Positions 25,787 to 35,353 of a stretch of DNA of 57,091 bases are shown here, in pieces. Positions within the stretch are counted from its first letter, which is position 1. Each line of letters starts with the position of its first letter. Origin of the DNA: Ignavibacteriales bacterium (GTDB lineage Bacteria > Bacteroidota > Ignavibacteria > Ignavibacteriales > Melioribacteraceae); the NCBI GenBank assembly GCA_016177735.1, contig JACOUS010000006.1:1-57091 (forward strand). The letters run 5' to 3'. Both the position numbers and the translations under genes were made by a program. Below the pieces are notes generated by a model that was given only the letters and a program-made list of their open reading frames with translations, searched no databases and was not told the DNA's origin.

Positions 25787-27040
25787 ATGAAAAATCTTTT
25801 TTACATACTGATAATTTTTGCCAACACTTTATTTGCACAAGCAAAGATTTTAATCTACATGGATTTGGAGCAGACCGATCATCTAAAAGCATACGGAATT
25901 GCTTTCAATGCACTGCTCGAAGGCAAAACGGGCGATTGGCTTTTAAATTACCGCGGCGGTTCATTTATGTTTGATTATTCCGACCAGCTCGCACTCAAAT
26001 GCAGATTGAAAGGCGTTTCATTCAAACCGGTTTCGAACGAAGAAGCCGTGCAAATCTATTCTTTCGTGCAGAGCGATGAACAAAACATGGAAGTTGTCCG
26101 TTTGGAAAAAGCACCAAAAATTGCCGTTTATGTTCCACCCGGATTTCAGCCGTGGGATGATGCCGTAATGCTTGCTCTCGATTATTCAGAAGTTAAGTAC
26201 GATAAAATTTGGGTCGAAGAAATTCTGCGCGGCGATCTCGAAAAATATGACTGGCTTCATCTTCACCACGAAGATTTTACGGGACAGTACGGAAAATTTT
26301 ATGCTTCTTTCAGCGGCGCGCCGTGGTACATCGAACAGCAGATGCTTTACGAAAATGAAGCTAAGAAACTCGGATTCAAAAAAGTTTCGGAAATGGAAAA
26401 AGCAGTTGTGCTTGCAATAAAAAATTTCGTTGCGCAAGGCGGATTTCTTTTTGCGATGTGCTCTGCAACCGACTCTTTCGATATTACACTTGCCGCTTTA
26501 ACTGTTGATATCGTTGACCGGATGTACGACGGAGATCCGGCAGATCCCGATGCACAAAATAAATTGGATTACTCACAGACTTTTGCTTTTCAGGATTTTA
26601 AATTGGAAATGAATCCGCTTGTTTACGAATATAGTGATATTGATGTTCAGCTTCTTGAAATCGGTGACCAGCGGAATGATTTTTTTACACTCTTCGATTT
26701 TTCCGCTAAGTACGATCCGGTACCGACTATGCTGATTCAAAATCATGTTAACGTTATTCCCGGATTTATGGGACAGACGACAATGTTTCATAAAAAAATG
26801 ATTAAAAATTCCGTGTACGTGCTTGCCGAGCGCGGCGGTACAGATCAAGTGCGGTATATTCACGGAAGTTTAGGCAGAGGAACTTTTACTTTTTACGGCG
26901 GACACGATCCGGAAGATTACCAGCATGCAGTTGGTGATCCGCCGACAGATTTGAGTCTCCACAAAAATTCCCCGGGCTACAGGCTAATTCTGAACAACAT
27001 ACTTTTTCCGGCAGCAAAAAAGAAAGAACAAAAAACCTGA
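25787..27040 (+). CDS. Exported protein of the family commonly labelled 'asparagine synthetase B' (function unknown)
   Basis: 417 residues with a signal peptide (MKNLFYILIIFANTLFAQA). The sequence closely resembles a highly conserved Bacteroidota family (YRGGSFMFDYSDQLALKCR, DWLHLHHEDFTGQYGKFYA, FTFYGGHDPEDYQHAVGDPP) that databases often name asparagine synthetase B. I see neither the Cys1 glutaminase start nor the PPi-loop SGGxDS of true AsnB, and it is exported, so that name should be doubted. The C-terminal GGHDPED and the Cys-His spacing (FAMCSATDSFD) recall a class I glutamine-amidotransferase-like fold. Monocistronic between hicB and the FAH gene. Confidence 0.85.
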   Translation: MKNLFYILIIFANTLFAQAKILIYMDLEQTDHLKAYGIAFNALLEGKTGDWLLNYRGGSFMFDYSDQLALKCRLKGVSFKPVSNEEAVQIYSFVQSDEQNMEVVRLEKAPKIAVYVPPGFQPWDDAVMLALDYSEVKYDKIWVEEILRGDLEKYDWLHLHHEDFTGQYGKFYASFSGAPWYIEQQMLYENEAKKLGFKKVSEMEKAVVLAIKNFVAQGGFLFAMCSATDSFDITLAALTVDIVDRMYDGDPADPDAQNKLDYSQTFAFQDFKLEMNPLVYEYSDIDVQLLEIGDQRNDFFTLFDFSAKYDPVPTMLIQNHVNVIPGFMGQTTMFHKKMIKNSVYVLAERGGTDQVRYIHGSLGRGTFTFYGGHDPEDYQHAVGDPPTDLSLHKNSPGYRLILNNILFPAAKKKEQKT

Positions 27041-27124
27041 TACCGGATACAAGATTCTGGATGCTGGATATTCGGTGGTAACTCTTTGAATCCATCTAAA
27101 AAAATTTTCATCTAACGAGGCAGT

Positions 27125-27787
27125 ATGAAATACCTTAAATTCAAAAACAACAGTGAAGAAGTTGCAATCGGAAAGATGGTTTGCATAGGCAGAAATTATG
27201 CGGCACATGCAAAAGAACTCGGAAACGAAGTACCGGAATTTCCGATTATCTTTTTAAAACCGGCATCGAATGTAATTTTTTCCGGCGAGTCTGTGATTCA
27301 TCCGAAATATTCGAACGAACTTCATCACGAAGTTGAACTTGTATTGTACATCGGCGAAGATGTTAAAAATGCAACCGACGAAGAGGCTGAGAAAGCTATT
27401 CACGGATACACGATCGGGTTAGATATGACTTTGCGCGATCTCCAAAATGAATTTCGTAAAAAGGGTGATCCGTGGACTCTCGCAAAATGTTTTGATACTG
27501 CCGCTGTTTTAGGTGAAGTAGTTTTGAAAAAAGATTATTCATTAAAAGGAAGTGAAAAAATTTCTTTATCGGTAAACGGAACTGTCCGCCAAAATTCTTC
27601 AATTGCTAATATGATTTTTTCGCCGGTAGAAATTGTAAAATATATTTCCCAAAGAATGACGCTTGAAAAAGGAGATTTAATTTTTACCGGTACACCCGAA
27701 GGAGTCAGCAAAGTTGTACCCGGCGATAAGATTCAAGCTGAGCTTGAAAATATAGGAACGATATTAACCCAAGTAAAATTTGCGTAA
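27125..27787 (+). CDS. Fumarylacetoacetate hydrolase family protein
   Basis: 220 residues. VCIGRNYAAHAKELG and IFLKPASNVI start the FAH catalytic domain; the metal-binding glutamates are in HHEVELVLYIGE (E-x-E) and the next ligand is Asp in YTIGLDMTLRDLQ; FTGTPEGVSKV closes the site. Members cleave acylpyruvates or related C-C bonds; substrate unknown. CTAACGAGG precedes the ATG at 27125. Confidence 0.93.
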   Translation: MKYLKFKNNSEEVAIGKMVCIGRNYAAHAKELGNEVPEFPIIFLKPASNVIFSGESVIHPKYSNELHHEVELVLYIGEDVKNATDEEAEKAIHGYTIGLDMTLRDLQNEFRKKGDPWTLAKCFDTAAVLGEVVLKKDYSLKGSEKISLSVNGTVRQNSSIANMIFSPVEIVKYISQRMTLEKGDLIFTGTPEGVSKVVPGDKIQAELENIGTILTQVKFA

Positions 27788-27841
27788 GTAAAAACATCGA
27801 GATGTTTCGCTGCGCTCAGCATTAAAAAAAAGGAGTAAGAC

Positions 27842-28087
27842 ATGCCAATCTTCGAATACAGATGTAACGACTGCGGAAAGAAGTATGAAATACTTCACAA
27901 ATCGTCTTCAAATTTGGAAGAGGTTCTATGCCCGGAATGCCAATCTAAGAATCATAAAAAGCTGCTTTCATCGTTCAGTGCATCGATGGGAAGTTCATCA
28001 AGTTTTGATAGCGGCTCTTCGTGTTCGGATGGAAGCTGCGGTGTACCGTCATATGGCGGCTGCGCAAACGGAATGTGCGGGATATAA
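27842..28087 (+). CDS. FmdB-family zinc-ribbon protein
   Basis: 81 residues. PIFEYRCNDCGKKYEILHKS and CPECQSKNHKKLLSSFSAS form the two CxxC knuckles of the FmdB ribbon. A Gly/Ser/Cys-rich tail ends CANGMCGI, a common tail in this family. GGAG precedes the start. Thought to be regulatory, but unproven. Confidence 0.92.
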   Translation: MPIFEYRCNDCGKKYEILHKSSSNLEEVLCPECQSKNHKKLLSSFSASMGSSSSFDSGSSCSDGSCGVPSYGGCANGMCGI

Positions 28088-28132
28088 AAAAGCCTGCCTC
28101 AAACCCATTCCAAAGGAAGGGGCGTTTTAGAT

Positions 28133-28849
28133 TTAGAAACTATCATCAAAAGTGTAGCCGGAACCGCGAACGCTTTTAATGTAAATTGGGTTGTCGGGAT
28201 CGGGTTCAAAATATTTTCGTAAGCGGACGATGAAGTTATCCACTGTCCGCGTTTCAACTTCGGAACTAATATGCCAGACATTTTCCAGCAGTTCTTTGCG
28301 AGATACAATTTTCCCTTTCGATTCGATTAAATATTTCAACACCATTGCTTCACGCTGGGTCATCACAATTTTTTTTGTTCCGCATTTTGCACTAAGATTT
28401 TCAAAATTAATTTCGTTGTCCCCGAAAAAATAAACCGGTTCAACTTGCGAAGAAGTTTTATACCACGTTTTCCTTTTCAGCATTCCTTTGATTCTCAGGA
28501 GCAGTTCATCGAGATGAAACGGTTTTGTAATGTAATCGTCTGCGCCGAATTCAAGCCCTCTAATTTTATCTTCCGCGGAAGTTCTTGCCGAGAGCATTAG
28601 TATCGGCATCTGCGGATTTTTCTCTCTCACAATTTTAGCAATTTCAAATCCGTCATAATACGGCAGCATGATATCAAGTATAATCAAATCATATTCTTTG
28701 GTTTCAAAAAAATCCAATGCCTCTTTGCCGTCTTTTGCCCATTCAACAATATATCCTTCATCGTTTAAATTGTATTCGAGCCCGACCGCGAGTGTTTCTT
28801 CGTCTTCAACAAGCAGTATTCTGCTCTCTTTAATTTGATTAGTTTCCAT
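28133..28849 (-). CDS. OmpR/PhoB-type response regulator
   Basis: 238 residues. Receiver domain (ILLVEDEETLAVGLEYNLND; phospho-acceptor Asp in DLIILDIMLPYYDG; Lys in ITKPFHLDEL) joined to a winged-helix DNA-binding domain (MTQREAMVLKYLIESKGKIV, VDNFIVRLRKYFEP, IKSVRGSGYTF). Overlaps the 3' end of the upstream histidine kinase gene by 11 bp, so it is its partner. Confidence 0.95.
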   Translation of the reverse strand: METNQIKESRILLVEDEETLAVGLEYNLNDEGYIVEWAKDGKEALDFFETKEYDLIILDIMLPYYDGFEIAKIVREKNPQMPILMLSARTSAEDKIRGLEFGADDYITKPFHLDELLLRIKGMLKRKTWYKTSSQVEPVYFFGDNEINFENLSAKCGTKKIVMTQREAMVLKYLIESKGKIVSRKELLENVWHISSEVETRTVDNFIVRLRKYFEPDPDNPIYIKSVRGSGYTFDDSF

Positions 28850-29864
28850 CGGATCTTTCCAATAATTTTTCTTTTTTTGCAGTACGCCTTAACAAAGAAT
28901 TAATGTAAAATCTTTTTGATGTTTTGTAAATCGGCAGTTCAATCTTGAAACAAGTTCCTTTGTTTTTCCCCTCGCTGAACGCGGTAATTTTTCCGCCGTG
29001 CAATCTGATAATTTCTCTAACCCAGTATAAACCGAGACCGGTTCCTTTCACATTCGGAATATTATTGTTGTTTATCCGCTGAAATTTGTGAAATATTTTT
29101 TTAAGATTTTTTTGTTCGACGCCGACCCCGTTGTCTTTGAATTCTATCATTAATTTTTTTTGTGTCCGCAAAACATTTACACTTATCTGCACCGGCTGCC
29201 AGGAATATTTTTTGGCATTATCAATTAAGTTATCGAACACAATTTGCATCGCATCTCTATCGATAACACATTTACAAGGAGAGTTGTTGTTAAATTGAAC
29301 TGAAGTTTTCGGAAGCCTGAATTGTTCTACGGAATCCTCTATTAATTGCCGGATAATCAAATCGGCGTCATACACATGATAATTGTGAGCAATCCTTTTT
29401 TGTTCGAGGCGGGATATTTCCAAAATTGAATTGATAAGTTTGTTGAGCCGTCTCGCATCTTTCATCATCAATTCCAAAAACTCATTCCTTTTTTCATGTT
29501 GAACTTCTTTTGATCTCAGTGTTTCCAAGTAAAGCTGTATTGATGACAAAGGCGATTTTAATTCGTGAGTGACGTTTGCAATAAAATTATCGTAAAGCCT
29601 CGTGAGTTTTACATGAACGGTGAGATTTCTAAAAATCAGAACCATTGCTACGGCAATTGCCACTATTAAAATTATCCCGCCCACAAAAATGAAAACATTC
29701 GGGCTGTCGATTACAATCTGCGGCGAAAGCTGATCACCCACTTGTTTGAAGATCAGGTAATTAGATACGTACCAATAGATCCACAAACCGAGCAATCCCA
29801 TCCATGCAATCTGCGCGAAGATAAATGCAAAAATCAAAAAAAGAAGTGAGCGGCTTTTTTTCAT
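28839..29864 (-). CDS. Membrane sensor histidine kinase
   Basis: 341 residues. Two hydrophobic spans near the N-terminus (residues ~7-34 and ~58-80) enclose only about 25 residues, too short for a classic sensor domain. HisKA follows with the phospho-His in NVTHELKSPLSS, then HATPase (N-box FDNLIDNAKKY, G1 DNGVGV, G2 GTGLGL). Cognate to the response regulator just downstream. Signal unknown; it may sense the membrane itself. Confidence 0.94.
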   Translation of the reverse strand: MKKSRSLLFLIFAFIFAQIAWMGLLGLWIYWYVSNYLIFKQVGDQLSPQIVIDSPNVFIFVGGIILIVAIAVAMVLIFRNLTVHVKLTRLYDNFIANVTHELKSPLSSIQLYLETLRSKEVQHEKRNEFLELMMKDARRLNKLINSILEISRLEQKRIAHNYHVYDADLIIRQLIEDSVEQFRLPKTSVQFNNNSPCKCVIDRDAMQIVFDNLIDNAKKYSWQPVQISVNVLRTQKKLMIEFKDNGVGVEQKNLKKIFHKFQRINNNNIPNVKGTGLGLYWVREIIRLHGGKITAFSEGKNKGTCFKIELPIYKTSKRFYINSLLRRTAKKEKLLERSDGN

Positions 29865-30093
29865 CTATTTATTAATCAACTTTGTTGCAATTTTTTGCGG
29901 AACCATCTTTACTTACTCTCCAAATATCAGCGAATAAAATTTAATGTCAAACAAAAGGCAAAAAACTTTTACACTTTTTTTACAAATTCTGATAAAATTT
30001 TTCATGATAATTAACAAGGTAAAATCATTTTCATCGGCAGTGTTTGTTGAAAATGTTAAACAAATATTTTTCAGTTTATACGGGAGTAGTTCA

Positions 30094-31572
30094 ATGAAAA
30101 TATTATTAGTGTATCCTGAAACGCCCTCTACATTTTGGAGTTTCAAAGATGCATTGAAATTCGTTTCCAAGAAATCCGCAGAGCCGCCTTTAGGGCTGAT
30201 AACCGTTGCAGCGATGATTCCAAAAGATTGGGAGAAAAAGTTAATTGATTTGAATGTATCGGAGCTGAAAGACAAAGATTTGCTTTGGGCTGATTATGTT
30301 TTTTTGAGTGCGATGAATGTTCACATCAGTTCCGTAAAAGAAATAATTAGAAGATGCAGTAAACTAAACGTTAAAATTATTGCCGGTGGTCCGCTCTTTA
30401 CAACACAACATCAAGATTTTTTAGGCATCGATCATTTTGTTCTCAACGAAGCGGAAATTACACTTCCCCTTTTCCTAAAAGATTTGGAAAACGGAAACCC
30501 GAAATTCTTGTACAGTACAGATGAATTTCCCGATATTTCGCAAACTCCAATACCAATGTGGGAATTGCTCGACATGAAAAAGTATGCTTCGCTGAGTCTT
30601 CAATATTCACGCGGCTGTCCTTACGATTGCGAGTTCTGCAGTATTACAATATTAAACGGACACAGACCGCGCACAAAAAGTAAAGAGCAATTTCTTGCCG
30701 AATTGAACCGTCTTTACGATATCGGTTACCGCGGCACTGTTTCAATTGTTGACGATAATTTTATCGGCAACAAACGAAAATTGAAAGATGAAATTCTTCC
30801 GGCACTGATTGAATGGCAGAAAGAAAAAAAATATCCGTTCTCATTCATCACGGAAGTTTCCATCAACCTTTCCGATGATGATCAATTAATAGAATTGATG
30901 GTGGATGCTGCAATAGTAAGTATTTTTGTTGGAATTGAAACGCCGAACGATGAAAGCCTCGCCGAATGCGGCAAATCCCAAAATCAAAAACGCAATCTTG
31001 TTGATTCAATTAAAAAATTACAACAGCACGGAATGATCGTTTCGGGCGGATTCATAATCGGTTTTGATAACGACCCGCCGGATATTTTCGAACAGCAAAT
31101 TAATTTTATTCAAAACAGCGGCATCGTTAATGCGATGGTTGGTTTATTAAATGCACCAACCGGAACACATTTGTACAACCGTTTGAAACAAGAAAACAGA
31201 TTACTCGAAAGTTTCAACGGAAACAATATGGATGGAACAACCAACATCATCCCGAAAATGAATTACAGAAATTTGATTGCCGGTTATTCAAAAATAATTC
31301 ACACAATTTATTCGCCGCGAGAATATTATAGAAGAATTAAATCATTTTTGAGTGAATACAATGTACCGGCGTGGAAATCACAAATGCTGACACTAACAGA
31401 AATAAAAGCTTTTTTCAGACTGCTGTGGACTATCGGCGTGCTTGAAAAAGGAAAGAGATATTTCTGGCAGACATTCATTTACAGTTTGTTCAAACATCCA
31501 AAAAAATTTTCGCTTGCGATGACACTTGCAGTTTACGGATATCATTTTAGAAGAATTGCGGAAACGATCTGA
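30094..31572 (+). CDS. B12-binding radical SAM protein
   Basis: About 492 residues. An N-terminal cobalamin-binding-like domain (KILLVYPETPSTFWSFKD, PPLGLITVAAMIP) is followed by a radical SAM core with CxxxCxxC in SRGCPYDCEFCSI, then a C-terminal region resembling the DUF4070 type (YSKIIHTIYSPREYYRRIK). I use the ATG at 30094 because GGGAG lies 8 bases upstream; upstream in-frame codons up to 29944 have no support. Substrate unknown. Confidence 0.88.
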   Translation: MKILLVYPETPSTFWSFKDALKFVSKKSAEPPLGLITVAAMIPKDWEKKLIDLNVSELKDKDLLWADYVFLSAMNVHISSVKEIIRRCSKLNVKIIAGGPLFTTQHQDFLGIDHFVLNEAEITLPLFLKDLENGNPKFLYSTDEFPDISQTPIPMWELLDMKKYASLSLQYSRGCPYDCEFCSITILNGHRPRTKSKEQFLAELNRLYDIGYRGTVSIVDDNFIGNKRKLKDEILPALIEWQKEKKYPFSFITEVSINLSDDDQLIELMVDAAIVSIFVGIETPNDESLAECGKSQNQKRNLVDSIKKLQQHGMIVSGGFIIGFDNDPPDIFEQQINFIQNSGIVNAMVGLLNAPTGTHLYNRLKQENRLLESFNGNNMDGTTNIIPKMNYRNLIAGYSKIIHTIYSPREYYRRIKSFLSEYNVPAWKSQMLTLTEIKAFFRLLWTIGVLEKGKRYFWQTFIYSLFKHPKKFSLAMTLAVYGYHFRRIAETI

Positions 31573-31621
31573 GAGGTTTTTCCCAAAAGGGGAATCTTTC
31601 TAAAAAATTTTTCTCGGCGAA

Positions 31622-31661
31622 CTCTGCGAGAGAATTCTTTTTTCTCGCAAAGCTCGCAGAG
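31622..31661. terminator. Inverted repeat between convergent genes
   Basis: CTCTGCGAG (31622-31630) and CTCGCAGAG (31653-31661) flank a loop with TTCTTTTTTCTCGC. It lies between the radical SAM gene and the M49 peptidase gene and probably ends both transcripts; the sequence type also looks like a dispersed repeat. Confidence 0.55.
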
Positions 31662-31669
31662 ACTACATA

Positions 31670-33718
31670 TTAATTATATGTCGGCAAGTACGAATACTCT
31701 TTTGCGTATTCGAGCATCTGTTTCGTAAAATCTTCGGGATATTCAATCTTCACATCAATTATCTGATCGCCGTTCATCACCGGAACGAGCTTCGGATTAA
31801 TGAAACCGGCATACGGTGAGATATTTAATTTCTTATATCTCTCCAATACTTCTTTGTGAATTTCCGGTTCTACTTTCACTCCGTAATTTTCCACTAAATT
31901 TTTCCCGGCATTGTAATCACCTTCGGACTTTATTCTTTGTATTTCGCGCAAAAGTTGCCCGAATAAATTTTTCAGTTTGCCGTAATTATTAATTACAAAG
32001 TAAGTTTTGCCGTCTTTAATTTTTTTCTCGATAACATTTTCCGGCAGACCTTTTTCATAAGCCCATTTGGCAACGAGCTGACGGTTGCGCATGTGAGCTT
32101 CTTCAATATTTTCGCCCGGTTTAATACGAGCAAGCTGAATCATTAATCCGTTGCGGATGTAATCACCGTAAGCGGCTTTGCCGGCATCAAGCGACTGCAT
32201 AACCCCGATATCAATTAATTTTTTATCGTACAAATAATAAAGCGCAACTAAATCAGCTCTCGCTTCTTCGAGTGCGGAATAATAATTTTTCAAAGTTTGA
32301 TGCGGCTCGGCAACACCGGGGTTCATCTGTCCGGATGCATGCCCTATTACTTCGTGCATGTCAGTGTGAAGATCATCTGCAAGTGCACCGTATTTTTTGT
32401 CGCGTTCAACTTCTTCTGCAGAGTAAGCGAATTCCTCGAGCACACCGCTCGTTTCCGCAAATTTATTATACGAGTGAACTATATTACCAATGTTGACCGA
32501 TTTCGAACCGTGTTCTTTTCTAATCCAATTTGAATTCGGGAGATTAATTCCGATCGGAGTCGAAGGAGAGCAGTCGCCCGATTCTACAACGGCTGTAATA
32601 ACTTTCGCCGAAACTCCTTTTACATTTTTCTTTTTGTGTTCCGGTATTAAAGGAGAATTATCTTCAAACCATTGCGCATTATCGCCTATTGCTTCAATCC
32701 GTTTTGTTGCTTCCATATCTTTGATTGAAACAACCGATTCAAAAGTAGCGCGGTAACTTAACGGATCGTTGTAAGTTTCTACAAATCCGTTTACAACATC
32801 AACAACAGATGCTGTGTCTTTCACCCATTCGATGTTGTACTCGTCCCACTTTTTCAAGTCGCCGGTTTCATAATATTCAACAAGCAGATGCAGAGTTTTT
32901 TTCTGCTGTTCATTTTCTGCAGCATCAACTGCTTTCTTCAGCCAGTACACTACTTTTTGAATTGCTGCATCGTACATGCTGTTAAGTTTCCAATGGCGTT
33001 CAAAAATTTTCCCGTTCTCTTTAATCAATTTTGAATTCAGTCCGTACGATAAAGGATGGGTATCGTTTGTGTCAATCATTTTTCCGTAATAAGCTTCTGC
33101 TTCTTTCTGAGTAACTCCCTCATAGAAATTATTGGCGGAAGTTTTAATCATATCGGCATGAGAATCAAGATTTACTTTGATCGGATCAACGGCTGGATCG
33201 AACAAAATGGGTTCCAATTTTTTAATGAGATCATTCAAAGTTTCGCTGTCTTGAAGCGGAAATTCCCATTCATCCGAGCCATTGACAAGCTGAGCAAAAT
33301 ATTCTTTAGAGAATTCCGGCGTGAATTTTTTGTTTGAATAATGATGATGAATTCCGTTTGAGAACCAAACGCGTTTTATGTATTCTGTAAACTTGGCAAA
33401 CTCCGGCGTATTTCTATCGCCGTTGTATGTTTTAACGATTGCTTCAAGTGTTCTTCTAATATAAAGATTGTGTTTATAGTTTTGGTCCCAAAGCATATCT
33501 CTTCCGGAAAGCGCCGCTTGATACAAATAATAAACAAGCGTTTTCTGTTTTGGTGTCAGGTCTTCAAAGCCCGGCACGCGATAACGCTGAATGCGCAAGT
33601 CGGCAAATTGCTCGGTTACATATTTGAAGTTATCGTCTGTTTGTTTTTGTTCTGCACTGCATGCCATAAATACTAACCCTATAAAAATGATTGATAAAAA
33701 ATTTTTCTTTTGTTTCAT
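31670..33718 (-). CDS. Dipeptidyl-peptidase III-type (M49) lipoprotein
   Basis: 682 residues. The zinc motif HEVIGH (455-460; HExxGH) and EEARAD (484-489; variant of EEC/KRAE) define M49 peptidases, which remove dipeptides from oligopeptides. A lipobox ends at C20 (VFMAC), so the enzyme is anchored to a membrane facing the periplasm or outside, unlike the cytosolic eukaryotic forms. Co-directional neighbours are lacking; a POT-type peptide carrier is elsewhere in the window, but the link is only suggestive. Confidence 0.93.
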   Translation of the reverse strand: MKQKKNFLSIIFIGLVFMACSAEQKQTDDNFKYVTEQFADLRIQRYRVPGFEDLTPKQKTLVYYLYQAALSGRDMLWDQNYKHNLYIRRTLEAIVKTYNGDRNTPEFAKFTEYIKRVWFSNGIHHHYSNKKFTPEFSKEYFAQLVNGSDEWEFPLQDSETLNDLIKKLEPILFDPAVDPIKVNLDSHADMIKTSANNFYEGVTQKEAEAYYGKMIDTNDTHPLSYGLNSKLIKENGKIFERHWKLNSMYDAAIQKVVYWLKKAVDAAENEQQKKTLHLLVEYYETGDLKKWDEYNIEWVKDTASVVDVVNGFVETYNDPLSYRATFESVVSIKDMEATKRIEAIGDNAQWFEDNSPLIPEHKKKNVKGVSAKVITAVVESGDCSPSTPIGINLPNSNWIRKEHGSKSVNIGNIVHSYNKFAETSGVLEEFAYSAEEVERDKKYGALADDLHTDMHEVIGHASGQMNPGVAEPHQTLKNYYSALEEARADLVALYYLYDKKLIDIGVMQSLDAGKAAYGDYIRNGLMIQLARIKPGENIEEAHMRNRQLVAKWAYEKGLPENVIEKKIKDGKTYFVINNYGKLKNLFGQLLREIQRIKSEGDYNAGKNLVENYGVKVEPEIHKEVLERYKKLNISPYAGFINPKLVPVMNGDQIIDVKIEYPEDFTKQMLEYAKEYSYLPTYN

Positions 33719-33890
33719 ACGCCACCTGATTTTTGTGTCTTCTGTTTATTTTAGGGAAAGAAAAATATAATTTTTGTTCCAGCCTTACAATGAACATATG
33801 GCGAACCACATAACCGGGTAGGAAACATGTCTGTCCCCATCTTTTCTATTGCATTTTAGTAAGTTGCTTGAAGACATCTACTTACAACAA

Positions 33891-33906
33891 GCCCGCTAAG
33901 GCGGGC
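33891..33906. repeat. Small GC-rich palindrome in a gene-free gap
   Basis: GCCCGC-TAAG-GCGGGC in the 298-bp gap (33719-34016), which otherwise shows no gene. It may be a REP-like element. Confidence 0.4.
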
Positions 33907-34016
33907 AAGAAAAATTTTGAGGACATAATTTTCCGGTAAAATAAAACATTTGTAAAAAGCATGTTTTACAAGTTATCTACTCATATTAAAAAAGTTTTGG
34001 ACAGTAGTGGTAGAAA

Positions 34017-34355
34017 ATGAATATTCAACTTATCGGCACAAAAAACTGTAACGAGACCCGCAAAGCAGAAAGATATTTTAAGGAACGAAGTATCCCCTTT
34101 CACTTCCGCGATCTAACAGAAAAAGGATTGGCAAAAGGCGAACTGGAAAATATAACTCGCGTTATTCCAATCGAAGAACTGATTGACCGCGAAGGAAAGC
34201 AATTCAAAAAAAGAAATATGCAGTTCATGGTTTTCAATATCGAGGAAGAACTGCTGAACGATCCGCTGCTTCTCAAAACTCCGGTTGTTAGAAATGGAAA
34301 AGAAGTAACCGTGGGTTATCAGCCTGATGCCTGGAAGATGTGGATAAATAAATAA
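34017..34355 (+). CDS. ArsC/Spx-like (glutaredoxin-fold) protein
   Basis: 112 residues. LIGTKNCNETRKAERYFKER holds the single active Cys with the downstream Arg/Lys pattern of ArsC/Spx/YffB-type proteins, and LLLKTPVVRNGKEVTVGYQ is the cis-Pro region. It is not the ars-operon reductase and lacks the CxxC pair. Often named arsenate reductase, but true activity is uncertain. Confidence 0.85.
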   Translation: MNIQLIGTKNCNETRKAERYFKERSIPFHFRDLTEKGLAKGELENITRVIPIEELIDREGKQFKKRNMQFMVFNIEEELLNDPLLLKTPVVRNGKEVTVGYQPDAWKMWINK

Positions 34356-34380
34356 AAGTCATTAATAGTCACTCATTGTA

Positions 34381-34424
34381 CAATTGAATGACTATCAAAT
34401 GGCAATTGAATGACCATCGAATGA
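34381..34424. repeat. Two 22-bp imperfect direct repeats
   Basis: Two copies of a 22-bp unit beginning CAATTGAATGACTATC follow each other with three mismatches. They lie between convergent genes at 34355 and 34444. Confidence 0.6.
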
Positions 34425-34443
34425 CAATAAATAACCCCGTTCA

Positions 34444-35046
34444 TTATAAAATTTTTCTATTTCCTAAATCCTCTATTAACATTTCAAAGTTCACAAATTG
34501 TACTCCGTCCCACCCGCAAGATTTTGCGCCTTGAACGTATTCATAAACATCATCAATAAAAAAATGTTCACCGGATGATTTGCCCGTATATTTTTCAACA
34601 GCTTTGTAAATATTTTTTTCAGGTTTCAGCGCACCTACCTCGTACGATAAAAACTGCCTATCGAATATTTTCAAAAACTCGTAATGCCCCCAGCCAAACT
34701 CTCTGTGTATTTCATTCGTGTTGGATAAAAGGCAAAGCATATATTTTTCTTTTAATTGTGAAAGCAGTTTAGCGGTATCTTCGTTAACCGTAAAAATTTG
34801 ACTGAACGTTTCGCAAAATTCTTCTTCCGTAACTTTATGTTCGAGCCAATCGAGCATTGTTACAAGAAATTCTTTCCGTGATAAGATCCCCTTTTCAAAA
34901 TTTCTGTGAATGTGATAATTCTCTTCATAGAGTTTTGCAAATTTATCACCGAGCCCGGCACTTCGTCTATTGAAATAATCCACCGGTTTGGAATAATCAA
35001 ACGGGATTAGAACATTACCGAGATCGAAAACAATTACGGAATACAT
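34444..35046 (-). CDS. HAD-superfamily phosphatase, YihX-like
   Basis: 200 residues. Motif I reads VIVFDLGNVLIPFD, in which the second Asp is Asn (DxGN), the pattern of the YihX group; motif II LSNTNE and motif III/IV (GALKPEKNIYKAVE, HFFIDDVYEYVQGA) are present. YihX-type enzymes dephosphorylate sugar phosphates; substrate here unknown. Confidence 0.87.
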   Translation of the reverse strand: MYSVIVFDLGNVLIPFDYSKPVDYFNRRSAGLGDKFAKLYEENYHIHRNFEKGILSRKEFLVTMLDWLEHKVTEEEFCETFSQIFTVNEDTAKLLSQLKEKYMLCLLSNTNEIHREFGWGHYEFLKIFDRQFLSYEVGALKPEKNIYKAVEKYTGKSSGEHFFIDDVYEYVQGAKSCGWDGVQFVNFEMLIEDLGNRKIL

Positions 35047-35150
35047 TTTTCACCAAAGAAAATTGAATTGCGGCTTCAAAATAATAACAATTGCATTGCC
35101 AAAAAATCTTATGTAGATTTAATAAGAATTTATTTAACCGAGCATATCTA

Positions 35151-35353
35151 ATGGAAAAGATAAAAAAAAATACATTACAGATAGTGAAAAGAGAAAAATA
35201 GCTGTTCAGCTTGACATCAAAACTTACAAGAAAATTGAAGAAGTACTTGAGAACTACGGCTTAGTACAACTAATAAAAGAGTCCTCAAAAGAAGATTCTT
35301 TCAAAGTACAAGAAGCAAAAGAATATTATAATAAGCTTAGTAAAAAAGCTTGA
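35151..35353 (+). pseudogene. Antitoxin gene with a frameshift in an A9 tract
   Basis: ATG at 35151 opens MEKIKKN, but then stops after 16 codons. One base over, the frame runs from YITDSEKRKIAVQLDIKTYK through YYNKLSKKA and stops at 35351-35353. In that frame no ATG, GTG or TTG lies between the last upstream stop and residue 1, so the reading requires one more A in the run of nine (35162-35170). The product would be a ~67-residue helical antitoxin of the kind found with RelE/ParE toxins. Its TGA overlaps the toxin's TTG start. Confidence 0.7.

Noticed and set aside
29944-30093. Upstream extension of the radical SAM gene by 50 residues
   Set aside because: The extension is low-complexity and the ATG at 30094 has a good ribosome site and the family start.
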